From contig NZ_BMKZ01000018.1 in the NCBI RefSeq assembly GCF_014644735.1, forward strand, positions 1 to 32,331: DNA of 32,331 nucleotides, written 5' to 3'. The first letter of the stretch is position 1. Each line of letters starts with the position of its first letter. The DNA is from Caldalkalibacillus thermarum. Lineage in GTDB: Bacteria; Bacillota; Bacilli; Caldalkalibacillales; Caldalkalibacillaceae. The translations under genes were made by a program, and so were the position numbers. The notes under the pieces are model-generated. The model was not told the DNA's origin, did not search any database, and saw only the letters and a list, made by a program, of their open reading frames with translations. Of this stretch, positions 1 to 8,762 are shown in pieces.

Positions 1-16
1 TTTGTGTACAATTCAT
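1..16 (-). CDS. Start of an unidentified minus-strand gene, cut by the window edge
   Basis: An ATG at 16-14 on the minus strand is preceded at seven bases by a full AAGGAGG ribosome site (24-30). The reading frame (MNCTQ) stays open to base 1. Only five codons are visible, so the product cannot be named. It follows the TetR gene in the same direction about 110 bases downstream and may be the next gene of the acyl-CoA degradation cluster. A methylmalonyl- or isobutyryl-CoA mutase would fit the presence of meaB, but that is a guess from context. Confidence 0.4.
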
Positions 17-23
17 CTGAAGT

Positions 24-85
24 CCTCCTTGGTATGGTGAGTGATGTGGTTGACACCCCTGCATCATACCAAGAGGGCTTTTTTT
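24..85. promoter_or_regulatory. Hairpin that hides a ribosome site on the minus strand, or a plus-strand terminator
   Basis: Arms at 24-36 and 65-77 pair over 11 of 13 positions, with CTTGGTATG against CATACCAAG perfect, around a 28-base loop. Read on the plus strand, the hairpin is followed by seven Ts (79-85), as in an intrinsic terminator for a gene to the left. Read on the minus strand, its 3' arm contains the AAGGAGG ribosome site of the gene starting at base 16, so folding would limit translation. The sequence does not show which role applies. Confidence 0.5.
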
Positions 86-124
86 GATCAAGTCCCCGGA
101 AAAGCTCCTAACGGGAATGCTCCT

Positions 125-781
125 TTAAGAAATTTGGCTCTCCTCCGCTTGGGCCCGATAAGAGATTTGATTTAAGATCATGGCCGTCTGCTTGTCGATA
201 TACTCTTCCAGGGTGAAGTTTTTAGCCAAAGCCCAGCGCCGGAAGACCCACATTTCGCCCAGAACCATAATATTATGGGCCATCAGTTTCACATCTTTGG
301 GATCCATGGCAATGCTGCCGTCTTCAATCCCCTTTTTCAACACCTGTTCAAAAATAGAGGTGATCTCCTCTTCCCTTTTCAACACATACCGCAATGTGTC
401 TGCCGGCAAAGACTTGGCTTCCTGATAGATAATCAATATCTGGTCTTGCATGTGATCCATGATCTCAAACAGCCGCCGGATGGCCTGCACCAGCGACTCA
501 CGGCCCGTTGCTTGCTCTTTCAGCACAGGCAAGAGCCGGTCCTCCAATTCCTGATGGATGGCATCGCAGACCAGATACAGCACATCTTCTTTGGACTGGA
601 TATATTCATACAGCGTGCCAATGCTGAAACCCGCCTTGGAGGCAATTTCCCGTGTGGTCGTTTTGTGAAACCCTTTTTCCGTAAACAGGGACACAGCAGC
701 TGCAATCATTTGTTCCCGCCGCTTTTGAATCAACCGCTGGTCTTTCACCAGCGTCGGGATTTTCTTTCTAGGGTGTGTCAC
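125..781 (-). CDS. fadR: TetR-family regulator, FadR/YsiA-like
   Basis: This is a TetR/AcrR repressor of 218 residues. An N-terminal helix-turn-helix at about residues 26-65 includes TTTREIASKAGFSIGTLYEY, and an all-helical ligand domain follows. In Bacillus, FadR (YsiA) represses beta-oxidation genes and is released by long-chain acyl-CoA. The same role is inferred here because the gene ends an acyl-CoA degradation operon and three FadR-type palindromes lie in the window. The GTG at 781 is preferred because an AGGGTGGTGA ribosome site lies a few bases upstream. A TTG at 805 would add eight residues but has no such site. It lies about 75 bases downstream of meaB and is probably co-transcribed, which would give autoregulation through the upstream operators. 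A PaaR-like specificity is a possible alternative. Confidence 0.85.
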   Translation of the reverse strand: MTHPRKKIPTLVKDQRLIQKRREQMIAAAVSLFTEKGFHKTTTREIASKAGFSIGTLYEYIQSKEDVLYLVCDAIHQELEDRLLPVLKEQATGRESLVQAIRRLFEIMDHMQDQILIIYQEAKSLPADTLRYVLKREEEITSIFEQVLKKGIEDGSIAMDPKDVKLMAHNIMVLGEMWVFRRWALAKNFTLEEYIDKQTAMILNQISYRAQAEESQIS

Positions 782-855
782 ACCCAGCTCACCACCCTTT
801 ACCAAACTTGTTTGTTTAAATGCGCCTTGGCCCCGGTCCGGGACAAGGGTCTGGT

Positions 856-1827
856 TTAACCGTCCAGTGTTGTGTGGTCTGGCTCCTTTAGTTTAAGCCA
901 GGCGCTGAACAATTCCTCCGCAGCCGTATAGGGATCTTTCTGCCCAGCGGCAATCTCCTCTTTGGCGCGCAGGAATTCCGGCGCTTGCTGTTTGGCCTTG
1001 ATAAAAACCTGCCACTGGTGCTTGAGCACATCCAGCATCTCTGCCACAGCCCGCAAGTTCTGCCGCCGCTGGCCTTCACCGGAACGCTCCAGATAGCGGC
1101 GATGGTCTGCCAAGGTCTGCCACAGTTCAGCAATGCCTTCTTTTTTGGTGCTGACGGTTTTCACAATCGGCGGACGCCAGGGGGCATCATGTTTGACCAA
1201 ATCCAGCATGTGCTCAATTTCCGCTTTCATTTTCTCAGCTCCAGGCAAATCAGCTTTATTAATCACGTACAGGTCAGCAATTTCCATAATCCCTGCTTTA
1301 AAAGCCTGCACCACATCGCCAGCGCCGGGGTTGAGCACCAAAGCCACCGAGTCCGCCGCATGCATGATATCCAGTTCCGATTGTCCAACCCCAACCGTTT
1401 CAATGATAATGACATCCTTGCCAAAGGCAGCGATTAAACGGACCGCTTCTTTGGTGGCTCTGGCTAGCCCCCCGAGACTGCCCCGGGTGCCCATGCTGCG
1501 GATATACACGCCGGGGTCGGTATAATGGGGGGACATGCGTACCCTGTCCCCCAAAATGGCCCCGCCAGTGAAAGGGCTTGTGGGGTCCACCGCCACAATG
1601 CCCACCGTTAAGTTTTGGCGGCGCAAAAAGGCAACCAGTTCGCTGACGAGGGAACTTTTGCCTGCTCCGGGCGGTCCCGTGATCCCGATAATATAGCTCT
1701 GCCTTTGATAGGCATGCACATCTTTCAACAGGGCCAGGCGGTCAGGATGCTGGTCTTCTACGTAAGATATGGCTCTGGCCAAAGCTCTGACATCTTTTTG
1801 TATAATCCGTTCGGCTAAGGGATGCAT
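856..1827 (-). CDS. meaB: MeaB/ArgK-type G-protein chaperone of a B12-dependent acyl-CoA mutase
   Basis: This 323-residue P-loop GTPase belongs to the MeaB/ArgK family, which loads and protects adenosylcobalamin-dependent methylmalonyl-CoA (or isobutyryl-CoA) mutase. The Walker A motif GPPGAGKSS is at residues 51-59. A metal-binding VDPTSPFTGGAILGDR segment, an ETVGVGQSE switch and the guanine-specificity motif NKAD follow. The ATG at 1827 is chosen because GGTGA lies five bases upstream, it leaves a 19-base gap to the preceding gene, and the length matches the family. A longer frame to 1992 would overlap the acyl-CoA dehydrogenase. The mutase itself is not in the window. Its chaperone in this operon suggests that odd-chain or branched acyl-CoAs are degraded, with the mutase encoded further downstream or elsewhere. 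Confidence 0.9.
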   Translation of the reverse strand: MHPLAERIIQKDVRALARAISYVEDQHPDRLALLKDVHAYQRQSYIIGITGPPGAGKSSLVSELVAFLRRQNLTVGIVAVDPTSPFTGGAILGDRVRMSPHYTDPGVYIRSMGTRGSLGGLARATKEAVRLIAAFGKDVIIIETVGVGQSELDIMHAADSVALVLNPGAGDVVQAFKAGIMEIADLYVINKADLPGAEKMKAEIEHMLDLVKHDAPWRPPIVKTVSTKKEGIAELWQTLADHRRYLERSGEGQRRQNLRAVAEMLDVLKHQWQVFIKAKQQAPEFLRAKEEIAAGQKDPYTAAEELFSAWLKLKEPDHTTLDG

Positions 1828-1846
1828 CCAATCACCACATTCCGGC

Positions 1847-2989
1847 TTAATCTTTGAGCAGGTATCTGGAAATGACCAGGCGCTGGATCTCGTTGGTGCC
1901 TTCATAGATTTGCGTAATTTTGGCGTCGCGCATGAACCGTTCCACGGGATATTCTTTGGTGTAGCCATAGCCGCCAAACACTTGCACAGCATTGGTTGTC
2001 ACTTCCATGGCGATGTCACCAGCAAATAATTTGGACATGGCCGATTTTAGGCCGTAGGGCAGGCCTTCACTTTCCGCCCAAGCCGCCTGATAAGTGAGCA
2101 AACGGGCGGCTTCAACCTTAGTGGCCATATCAGCCAGCATAAACTGGATGCCCTGCTGCTCTGCGATAGGCTTGCCAAACTGCTTCCGTTCCTTCGCATA
2201 AGCAATAGCGTGGTCAAGGGCCCCCTGGGCAATGCCTACGGCCTGGGCCGCAATGCCGTTACGCCCCCCGTCCAGGGTCATCATGGCAATTTTAAAACCC
2301 TCTCCTTCTTCACCCAGGCGGTTTTCCACAGGCACTTTGACATTGTCAAAAATAATTTCCAGAGTGGGGGAAGAGCGAATGCCCAGTTTGCTTTCCTTCT
2401 TGCCGAAGCGGAAGCCTTCCATCCCCTTTTCCAGAATAAAGGCCGTCACACCTTTATGTTTTTTCTCCGGGTCGGTTAAAGCAAAGACCACATAGATTTC
2501 CGCTTCGCCACCATTGGTGATAAAAATTTTATTCCCGTTGAGGATATAGTAATCCCCTTCCCGTTTGGCGGTGCTTTTCATGGCTGCCGCATCAGATCCG
2601 GATCCCGGCTCAGTCAAGCCGTAAGCCCCCAGCTTGGTGCCTTGGGCCAGCGGTTTTAAAAAGCGCTGTTTCTGCTCTTCAGTGCCAAATTTGTAGATAG
2701 GCCAGCTGGCCAGGGAGACATGGGCAGACAAGGTCACACCCGTTGAGGCGCAGACCCGGGACAATTCTTCCACGGCGATGACATAACTCAAATAATCAGA
2801 GCCGATGCCCCCGTACTTTTCATCCCAAGGGATGCCGGTTAAGCCAAGCTCGGCCATTTTGTCAAAAATCTCCCGGTCAAAGCGCTCTTCTTCATCCCGT
2901 TCGGCCGCTGTCGGCGCCACTTCGTTTTCAGCGAAGTCGCGCACCATTTTGCGGATCATCTCATGCTCTTCCGACAATTTAAAATTCAT
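1847..2989 (-). CDS. mmgC: Acyl-CoA dehydrogenase (short/branched-chain type), copy 1
   Basis: This 380-residue flavoprotein oxidises acyl-CoA to trans-2-enoyl-CoA and passes electrons to electron-transfer flavoprotein. The family's three parts are complete: an N-terminal helical domain, a middle beta domain with the FAD-binding [13 protein letters not shown] and FITNGGEAE segments, and a C-terminal helical domain with the RKQFGKPI and [16 protein letters not shown] signatures. The catalytic base is the Glu of [10 protein letters not shown], at about residue 363. A GGGGAGG ribosome site precedes the ATG. It sits between its paralogue and meaB. The mmgC symbol reflects the thiolase, hydroxyacyl-CoA dehydrogenase, acyl-CoA dehydrogenase order of the Bacillus mmg operon. 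The exact chain preference cannot be read from sequence alone. Confidence 0.9.
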   Translation of the reverse strand: MNFKLSEEHEMIRKMVRDFAENEVAPTAAERDEEERFDREIFDKMAELGLTGIPWDEKYGGIGSDYLSYVIAVEELSRVCASTGVTLSAHVSLASWPIYKFGTEEQKQRFLKPLAQGTKLGAYGLTEPGSGSDAAAMKSTAKREGDYYILNGNKIFITNGGEAEIYVVFALTDPEKKHKGVTAFILEKGMEGFRFGKKESKLGIRSSPTLEIIFDNVKVPVENRLGEEGEGFKIAMMTLDGGRNGIAAQAVGIAQGALDHAIAYAKERKQFGKPIAEQQGIQFMLADMATKVEAARLLTYQAAWAESEGLPYGLKSAMSKLFAGDIAMEVTTNAVQVFGGYGYTKEYPVERFMRDAKITQIYEGTNEIQRLVISRYLLKD

Positions 2990-3016
2990 GATTTTTTCCT
3001 CCCCTTTCGCTCCATG

Positions 3017-4156
3017 TCAAGCCAAGAGATGTTTGGCAATCACCAAGCGCTGGATCTGGTTTGTCCCTTCATAGATTTGGGTCACCTTGGCATCGCGGAA
3101 CAGGCGTTCCACAGGATATTCCTTGGTGTAACCATAGCCGCCAAAGACCTGAACCGCTTCCGTGGTCACCTTCATGGCCGTATCCGAGGCAAACAGTTTG
3201 GCCATGGAGGATTCCCGTCCGCAGCGCTGCCCTTCCTGGTGCAGCTGGGCGGCGCGGTAGGTGAGCAGTTTGGCTGCTTCCACCTCTGTGGCCATGTCGG
3301 CCAGTTTAAACGCAATGGCTTGCTGCTGGCCGATCGGTTTGCCAAATTGCTTCCGCTCTTCAGCATAGCCTTTGGCCAGCTCCAGCGCCGCTTCGGCGAT
3401 CCCCAGACTTTGGGCGGCAATGCCGATGCGCCCCCCATCCAGATTAGCCATGGCGATGGTGTAGCCCATGCCTTCCTCACCCAGTCTGTTAGAGGCAGGC
3501 ACCCTGGCTTGTTCAAAAATCAGCTCGGTTGTGCTGGAGCCTTGTAAACCCATTTTTTTCTCCTTTTTGCCGATGACGAGTCCCGGCGTATCTTTTTCCA
3601 CGATAAACGCAGTAATGCCTTTTTTGCCTTTTTCCGGGTCGGTGACCGCAAAGGTCATGTACACATCCGCCTCACCCCCGTTGGTGATAAACACCTTGCG
3701 GCCGTCCAGCACATAATAGCCCCCTTCCTTGACGGCCCGGGTGCGGATACTCCCTGCGTCAGAACCCGCGTGGGGTTCCGTTAAGGCAAAAGCAGCCAGA
3801 TATTGGCCTGAGGCCAGCTTGGGGATATAATGCTGTTTCTGCTCCTCTGTCCCGAAATACAGGATGGGATTGGTCCCCAGTGAGGTGTGCACAGAAAGAA
3901 TCACCCCGATGGTGGCGGACACCTTGGACAGTTCATGGATGGCAATAATGTAGGAGATGAAATCGGCGCCGCTTCCGCCCCATTTTTCTGGAATGGGGAT
4001 CCCCATCAGCCCCAGTTCGCCCATTTTGGTGATGATCTGGCGCGGAAACTCATCGGTCCGGTCCATGTGCTCCACGATGGGAGCAATCTCTTCCTGGGCA
4101 AATTCACGCACCATGCGGCGCATCATCTCTTGTTCTTCTGTAAAACGCAAATTCAT
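3017..4156 (-). CDS. Acyl-CoA dehydrogenase (short/branched-chain type), copy 2
   Basis: This is a second complete acyl-CoA dehydrogenase of 379 residues, clearly paralogous to the next gene: the openings ([16 protein letters not shown] versus [16 protein letters not shown]), [17 protein letters not shown] and [16 protein letters not shown] are shared. FAD-contact [13 protein letters not shown] and catalytic YEGTNQIQR are intact. The ATG at 4156 is chosen because GGGGGAG lies six bases upstream and it matches the paralogue's start. ATGs at 4159 and 4171 are in frame, but the latter overlaps the ribosome site. The pair is separated by only 27 bases and is probably a tandem duplication with split substrate ranges, for example straight versus branched short chains. 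This last point is inferred. Confidence 0.88.
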   Translation of the reverse strand: MNLRFTEEQEMMRRMVREFAQEEIAPIVEHMDRTDEFPRQIITKMGELGLMGIPIPEKWGGSGADFISYIIAIHELSKVSATIGVILSVHTSLGTNPILYFGTEEQKQHYIPKLASGQYLAAFALTEPHAGSDAGSIRTRAVKEGGYYVLDGRKVFITNGGEADVYMTFAVTDPEKGKKGITAFIVEKDTPGLVIGKKEKKMGLQGSSTTELIFEQARVPASNRLGEEGMGYTIAMANLDGGRIGIAAQSLGIAEAALELAKGYAEERKQFGKPIGQQQAIAFKLADMATEVEAAKLLTYRAAQLHQEGQRCGRESSMAKLFASDTAMKVTTEAVQVFGGYGYTKEYPVERLFRDAKVTQIYEGTNQIQRLVIAKHLLA

Positions 4157-4247
4157 CATTGTCTCCCCCATGGTTGATGTGTCCAGCGGTTCTCACCACT
4201 CATGCCGTGTTCTCTTTCTGATGTTCAGGTCCCGCTTAGAAGGGGTG

Positions 4248-5105
4248 TTATTGCTGGTCATAGCGGTAAAAGCCGCGCCCTGTTTTCCGGCCGAGCCAGC
4301 CGGCTTTCACATACTTGCGCAATAAGGGGCAAGGCCGGTATTTATCGTCGCCAAAGCCCTCATGCAGGGTTTCCATAATGTATAAGCAGGTATCCAAACC
4401 GATAAAGTCAGCCAGCTCAAGCGGTCCCATGGGATGGTTCATGCCCAGTTTCATCACCTGGTCGACATCTTCCGGACTGGCCACCCCTTCATACACCGTG
4501 TAAATCGCTTCGTTAATCATGGGCATCAGGACACGGTTGGAGACAAACCCCGGGAAGTCGTTCACTTCCACCGGCGTTTTTTCCAGCTTGAGCGCCAGAT
4601 CATACACGGCCTGATACACTTCATCACTGGTCGCCAAACCCCGGATAATTTCTACCAGCTTCATGACCGGCACCGGATTCATAAAGTGCATGCCGATCAC
4701 TTTTTCCGGCCGTTTGGTGACAGCGGCAATCTCTGTAATGGGCAAGGAAGAGGTGTTGGTGGCCAAAATGGCATGCTCCGGCGTGGTATCATCCAAACGG
4801 GTGAAAATATTTTTCTTTACCTCCATGTCCTCCACTGCTGCTTCAATCACCATGTCCACATCTTTTCCAGCGGCCACATCCGTTGTCAGCTCAATCCTGT
4901 GCAGAATCGCTTCTTTTTCCCCGGCAGACATGCGGCCTTTTTGCACTTGACGGTCCAGGTTGTGGCGGATGCGGGAGAGACCCCGGTTCAGAAAATCATC
5001 TGTCAAATCTTGCAAAAGCACATTGATTCCTGCTTGAGCCACCACCTGGGCAATCCCGGAGCCCATTTGGCCGGCTCCGATCACCATAATCTTTTTCAGC
5101 TCCAT
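4248..5105 (-). CDS. mmgB: 3-hydroxybutyryl-CoA (3-hydroxyacyl-CoA) dehydrogenase
   Basis: This 285-residue NAD-dependent enzyme oxidises 3-hydroxyacyl-CoA to 3-ketoacyl-CoA, the third step of beta-oxidation. It has an N-terminal Rossmann fold with GAGQMG at residues 10-15. The catalytic His is in IGMHFMNPVPVMKLVEI and the substrate-binding Asn in DFPGFVSNRVLMPMINEA. The C-terminal helical domain ends with GRKTGRGFYRY. The ATG at 5105 follows GGGAGG by about seven bases, and the length equals the usual 280-290 residues. An upstream in-frame ATG pair at 5123 lies before the ribosome site. It is the mmgB-type partner of the thiolase directly upstream. No enoyl-CoA hydratase gene is visible in this operon, so that step must come from another locus. 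Confidence 0.9.
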   Translation of the reverse strand: MELKKIMVIGAGQMGSGIAQVVAQAGINVLLQDLTDDFLNRGLSRIRHNLDRQVQKGRMSAGEKEAILHRIELTTDVAAGKDVDMVIEAAVEDMEVKKNIFTRLDDTTPEHAILATNTSSLPITEIAAVTKRPEKVIGMHFMNPVPVMKLVEIIRGLATSDEVYQAVYDLALKLEKTPVEVNDFPGFVSNRVLMPMINEAIYTVYEGVASPEDVDQVMKLGMNHPMGPLELADFIGLDTCLYIMETLHEGFGDDKYRPCPLLRKYVKAGWLGRKTGRGFYRYDQQ

Positions 5106-5147
5106 GTTCAAACCTCCCATCATCCAGTCCGTGATGATTTCCTTATG

Positions 5148-6338
5148 TTAAAATTCTTCATCCACTTTGATCAGAATGGCATCTCCCTGTGCTGCTCCGC
5201 TGCAAATGGCCGCAATGCCCAGCCCTCCTCCACGGCGCCGGAGGGCATAGATGAGCGTCGTCAAGATCCGTGCACCACTGGCCCCAATGGGATGTCCTAA
5301 AGCAATGGCGCCGCCGTGGACATTCACTTTGTCCTCATCCCAGCCTAAGATTTTACCGCTGGTCAGCACCACGGCAGCAAACGCTTCATTCACTTCCAAG
5401 AGGTCAATCTGCTCCAAGCGGTAACCTGTCTTCGCCAACAGCTTTTGGATCGCCAGGGCCGGGGTGCGGGCAATATACGGTGCCTGATCAGCCACTGCCG
5501 CATGCCCCAGGATGGTGGCCAAAGGACGCCTGCCTTCCTGTTTAGCCCGTGCCAGAGACATAAGCAGCAGGGAACTGGCCCCGTCATTCACGCCGGGCGC
5601 ATTGCCTGCTGTAATGGTTCCGTCAGAGGTGAACACGGGCGGCAGCTTGGCCAAGGCTTCCAAGCTGGTATCCTTGCGCGGTGCTTCGTCTGTATCAACC
5701 ACTCTCGGCTCCTTCTTGCGCTCTTGGACCGTAACCGGCACAATCTCCTCTCTAAACCAGCCTTTTTCTGTCGCTTCTACAGCGCGGCGATGGCTGCGCA
5801 AAGCCCATTCATCCTGCGCTTGGCGGTCTATGCCATACTCAGCGGCCACATTGCTGCCGTGGACAGCCATATGCACGTGATCAAAGGGGCAGGTTAAGCC
5901 GTCATGTACCATCAGATCGACCGCAGCTTGATCACCCATCCGGTATCCCCAGCGGGCCTTGGGCAAGATGTAGGGGGCCTGGCTCATGCTCTCCATTCCC
6001 CCGGCCAAAATCACCTCCGCATCCCCAGCACGGATCATTTGGTCAGCCAGTGTGACCGCCCTTAAGCCTGAAGCACAGACCTTGTTGATCGTTTCGCTCT
6101 CTACCTCCCAGGGCAGTCCCGCTTTTCTGGCCGCCTGGCGGGAAGGAATCTGCCCTGCTCCTCCTTGGAGCACCATGCCCATGATCACGTGGTCAACCTT
6201 TTCAGGGGCCCATTCTGCCCGTGACAATGTTTCTTTCAGGCTGACCGCTCCCAGTTCCACAGCAGGGACTGTCCTGAAAACGCCTCCAAATTTGCCGATG
6301 GGGGTGCGGGACGCACTGACAATCACTGTGGACGGCAT
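5148..6338 (-). CDS. mmgA: Acetyl-CoA acetyltransferase / 3-ketoacyl-CoA thiolase
   Basis: This 396-residue thiolase cleaves 3-ketoacyl-CoA with CoA, or condenses acetyl-CoA. The nucleophilic Cys is at residue 88 in [12 protein letters not shown]. The NEAFA motif, [16 protein letters not shown] with the catalytic His, and a C-terminal Cys at about residue 379 are present. The last motif reads CSGAAQG rather than the common C-G-G-G-x-G form, which is unusual. The ATG at 6338 has a GAGGAGG site eight bases upstream, and a frame opening at 6371 runs through that site. It heads the mmgA-mmgB-mmgC-like block. A FadR-type operator at 6388-6405 and a 195-base gap to fadF suggest that it can be transcribed separately. 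Confidence 0.9.
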   Translation of the reverse strand: MPSTVIVSASRTPIGKFGGVFRTVPAVELGAVSLKETLSRAEWAPEKVDHVIMGMVLQGGAGQIPSRQAARKAGLPWEVESETINKVCASGLRAVTLADQMIRAGDAEVILAGGMESMSQAPYILPKARWGYRMGDQAAVDLMVHDGLTCPFDHVHMAVHGSNVAAEYGIDRQAQDEWALRSHRRAVEATEKGWFREEIVPVTVQERKKEPRVVDTDEAPRKDTSLEALAKLPPVFTSDGTITAGNAPGVNDGASSLLLMSLARAKQEGRRPLATILGHAAVADQAPYIARTPALAIQKLLAKTGYRLEQIDLLEVNEAFAAVVLTSGKILGWDEDKVNVHGGAIALGHPIGASGARILTTLIYALRRRGGGLGIAAICSGAAQGDAILIKVDEEF

Positions 6339-6387
6339 GTCAAGTTCCTCCTCTTCATTTAAAGTAAGCATTCCAGACTGCCGTTCT

Positions 6388-6405
6388 AGACTGAACGCTC
6401 ATTCA
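6388..6405. promoter_or_regulatory. FadR-type operator upstream of the thiolase
   Basis: The right half-site is a perfect TCATTCA (6399-6405). The left half keeps five of seven bases of TGAATGA, with the four-base spacer of the Bacillus FadR box (TGAATGA-N4-TCATTCA). Bases 6389-6404 (GACTGAACGCTCATTC) are repeated exactly at 8732-8747 in front of fadF, which argues for a true binding site. It lies about 50 bases upstream of the thiolase start. Confidence 0.7.
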
Positions 6406-6425
6406 GTTTCGCTTCAGTGACCGAT

Positions 6426-6450
6426 ACCCGATGCCTGGCCGGCATCGGGT
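6426..6450. other. Perfect 10-bp hairpin between fadF and the thiolase
   Basis: ACCCGATGCC and GGCATCGGGT (6426-6435, 6441-6450) form a perfect stem around a five-base loop. No T tract follows on either strand, so it is not a standard intrinsic terminator. It may slow or stabilise the fadF-thiolase transcript, or act as an mRNA processing block. Confidence 0.45.
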
Positions 6451-6533
6451 TAACGGTCAATACTGTATGGTGCACTGTTTGTCCTGACCGAGCGTTTTTC
6501 TGCTTATGTTTTTCTTGCTTATATTCAAAAGTT

Positions 6534-8684
6534 TTAATGAACGACAGATTGCTCCGTTTCCAGCGCTTCGGCCACAATCTCTGCAATGTCCTTGGTCGCG
6601 ATGGAATCTTCCACTTCCAGCATCTTGGTGCCGTCCGACATCATGGTCAGGCAATACGGACAGGCACTGGAGATGGTATCCGGTTTAACAGCCAAGGCTT
6701 GCTCTGTGCGGGCCAGGTTGACCCGTTTGCCCTGGTCTTCTTCCAGCCACATCATGCCGCCACCGGCACCGCAGCACATACCTAAGTCCCGGTTGCGTTC
6801 CATTTCCACCAGTTCCACACCGGGGATGGCTTTTAAGATTTCCCGGGGGATGTCATAGATACCGTTGTACCGGCCCAGATAGCAGGAGTCATGGTAAGTG
6901 ATGCGCTGGTTGATCTCCTTGCCCAGTTTGAGACGCCCTTCCTTGATCAGCTGGTATATCAGTTCGGTATGGTGGATCACTTCCGCCTCAAGCCCAAAGT
7001 CCGGGTATTCGTTTTTCAAAATGTTGTAAGTATGCGGACAAGTGGTGACAATTTTTTTCACGTTGTATTTTTCAAAGGTGGCGATGTTCTCCAGGCACAG
7101 CTGCTGGAACAGGTATTCATTGCCCATGCGGCGCGGCGTGTCCCCGGAGTTTTTCTCCTCGTTGCCCAGGATGGCAAATTTGACTCCGGCAGTGTTTAAG
7201 ATTTTGGCAAAGGCTTGGGCCACTTTTTTGTTGCGGTTGTCGAAGCTGGCCATGGAGCCCACAAACCACAGGTATTCAAACTCATCCACTTCTTTAACGG
7301 TGGGCACGTTGATGTCGTCCCGTTCGTCCCGCCAGTTGATGCGTTCCTTGCGGTTTAAGCCCCAGGGGTTGCTTTGGCGCTCAATGTTGTTGAAGACACG
7401 GGTGGCCTCAGCCGGCATCTCACCCTGGGTCAGGACTAGATAGCGGCGCATGTCGACGATTTTGTCCACATGTTCGTTACCTACAGGACAGATTTCTTCG
7501 CAGTTGCGGCAGGTGGTACAGGCCCACAGTTCGGTTTCGGTCATCACGTCACCAATCATTTGCTTGTCATAGTTGACATGTGTCAGTTTGGCTTCTGCGG
7601 CAGCAGCCGCTTCATTTTCCCCGGACTGGATGCTGGCGGTGGCCAGTGCCAGCTGGTTGGCGGTGGTGCCCTTGAAGGCAAAGGCCGGCATCCACGGCGT
7701 GCGGGAGGTGATGGCCGCCCCCTTTTCCGTCAGGTGGTCGCGCAGTTTGACGATCATGTCCATGGGACTGAGCATTTTACCGGTGCCTGCCGCCGGACAA
7801 ACGTTGGTGCAGCGGCCGCATTCCACGCAGGCATACAGATCCATCAGCTGCTTCTGGGTAAAGTTTTCAATCCTGCCCACGCCAAATTCTTCGGCTGTCT
7901 CATCTTCAAAGTCAATGGGCTGCAGTTTGCCTGGCGGATCCATGCGCTTTAAGAAAATGTTGACCGGCGCCATGATCAGGTGGAAGTGCTTGGACTGGGG
8001 CACATAGATTAAGAAGGCAAACAGCACCAGGTTGTGGGCCCACCAGAAGAGGTAAAACAAGGCCTTCGCTGCCCCGTCCGACAAACCGGTTAAGCCACTG
8101 GCCAGGACAGAGGTAATGGGATGGGCCAGGGTATAGCCGGCCAGATCCCCTGCCTTGAGCATGATGACGGCTTCCATGGTTAAGGACAAGAGCACGGTCA
8201 GCATCAGGGTGAACAGAAAGATGATCACCAGGCTGGCTTTAAAGTTGCGCTTCAGCCGCGGCAGTTTCTCAATAAAGCGGCGGTAGAAGGCATAGCCGGC
8301 CGCCAGAATGATCAACAGCACGGTGATCTCCTGCATAAAGACAAAGGCCCCGTAAGCGCTGCCAAAAACAAGCTCTTTTAACCAGTACGGGTTACCGCTT
8401 AAACCCTTGCCGATCAGGTCGATGGCCCCGAACTGGAGAATGATAAAGCCGTAAAACATCACAAAGTGCATCAGGCCGCTCTTTTTATCCTTAAACAGTT
8501 TGGAGTGGCCAAACACTTGCACCAAGATCTCGTTCAGCCGTTCTTTAAAGGCTTTTTTAAAGTCCGCTTCCTGCCCCAGTTTGATGTACAGGTAGCGGCT
8601 GTATAAGATATGGGTGAACAGGTACAAGACATAGGCGAGTATGGCAAAAAAAGCGATCAGATTGAGTATGGCCAGTCCGTTCAT
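6534..8684 (-). CDS. fadF: FadF-type membrane Fe-S oxidoreductase (HdrD-like)
   Basis: This 716-residue protein resembles Bacillus FadF/YwjF. About six membrane helices fill residues 1-235 (nitrate-reductase-gamma-like). Two 4Fe-4S ferredoxin motifs follow, CVECGRCTNVCP (Cys 286, 289, 292, 296) and CTTCRNCEEICP (Cys 389, 392, 395, 399). Two cysteine-rich CCG-type domains come last, including the DLGMCCGAGGGMMW motif. The family probably takes electrons from electron-transfer flavoprotein, reduced by the acyl-CoA dehydrogenases, to menaquinone; this role is known by inference. The ATG at 8684 follows AAAGGAGG by eight bases. The frame opening at 8711 runs through that site. It heads the operon behind a strong promoter with a FadR-type operator just downstream of the likely transcription start. 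Confidence 0.9.
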   Translation of the reverse strand: MNGLAILNLIAFFAILAYVLYLFTHILYSRYLYIKLGQEADFKKAFKERLNEILVQVFGHSKLFKDKKSGLMHFVMFYGFIILQFGAIDLIGKGLSGNPYWLKELVFGSAYGAFVFMQEITVLLIILAAGYAFYRRFIEKLPRLKRNFKASLVIIFLFTLMLTVLLSLTMEAVIMLKAGDLAGYTLAHPITSVLASGLTGLSDGAAKALFYLFWWAHNLVLFAFLIYVPQSKHFHLIMAPVNIFLKRMDPPGKLQPIDFEDETAEEFGVGRIENFTQKQLMDLYACVECGRCTNVCPAAGTGKMLSPMDMIVKLRDHLTEKGAAITSRTPWMPAFAFKGTTANQLALATASIQSGENEAAAAAEAKLTHVNYDKQMIGDVMTETELWACTTCRNCEEICPVGNEHVDKIVDMRRYLVLTQGEMPAEATRVFNNIERQSNPWGLNRKERINWRDERDDINVPTVKEVDEFEYLWFVGSMASFDNRNKKVAQAFAKILNTAGVKFAILGNEEKNSGDTPRRMGNEYLFQQLCLENIATFEKYNVKKIVTTCPHTYNILKNEYPDFGLEAEVIHHTELIYQLIKEGRLKLGKEINQRITYHDSCYLGRYNGIYDIPREILKAIPGVELVEMERNRDLGMCCGAGGGMMWLEEDQGKRVNLARTEQALAVKPDTISSACPYCLTMMSDGTKMLEVEDSIATKDIAEIVAEALETEQSVVH

Positions 8685-8730
8685 CAAAAGTGCCTCCTTT
8701 GTGGGTATCACTGTGTGCCAGAAACCTTTT

Positions 8731-8748
8731 CGACTGAACGCTCATTCT
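8731..8748. promoter_or_regulatory. FadR-type operator upstream of fadF
   Basis: TCATTCT at 8742-8748 and a degenerate left half at 8731-8737 are separated by four bases. Sixteen bases (8732-8747) are identical to the thiolase operator. It begins about eight bases past the predicted transcription start of fadF, a position where a bound repressor would block RNA polymerase. Confidence 0.7.
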
Positions 8749-8762
8749 GCGGATTTAAGTTT

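Noticed and set aside
1828-1992. 55-residue N-terminal extension of MeaB
   Set aside because: It overlaps the end of the acyl-CoA dehydrogenase in another frame, has no family similarity, and a ribosome site supports the start at 1827.
4434-5300. Long plus-strand open frame of 288 codons opposite the hydroxyacyl-CoA dehydrogenase
   Set aside because: Its translation is rich in His, Gln and Phe with no domain, and it lies antisense to a clear enzyme. It is a shadow of the real gene.
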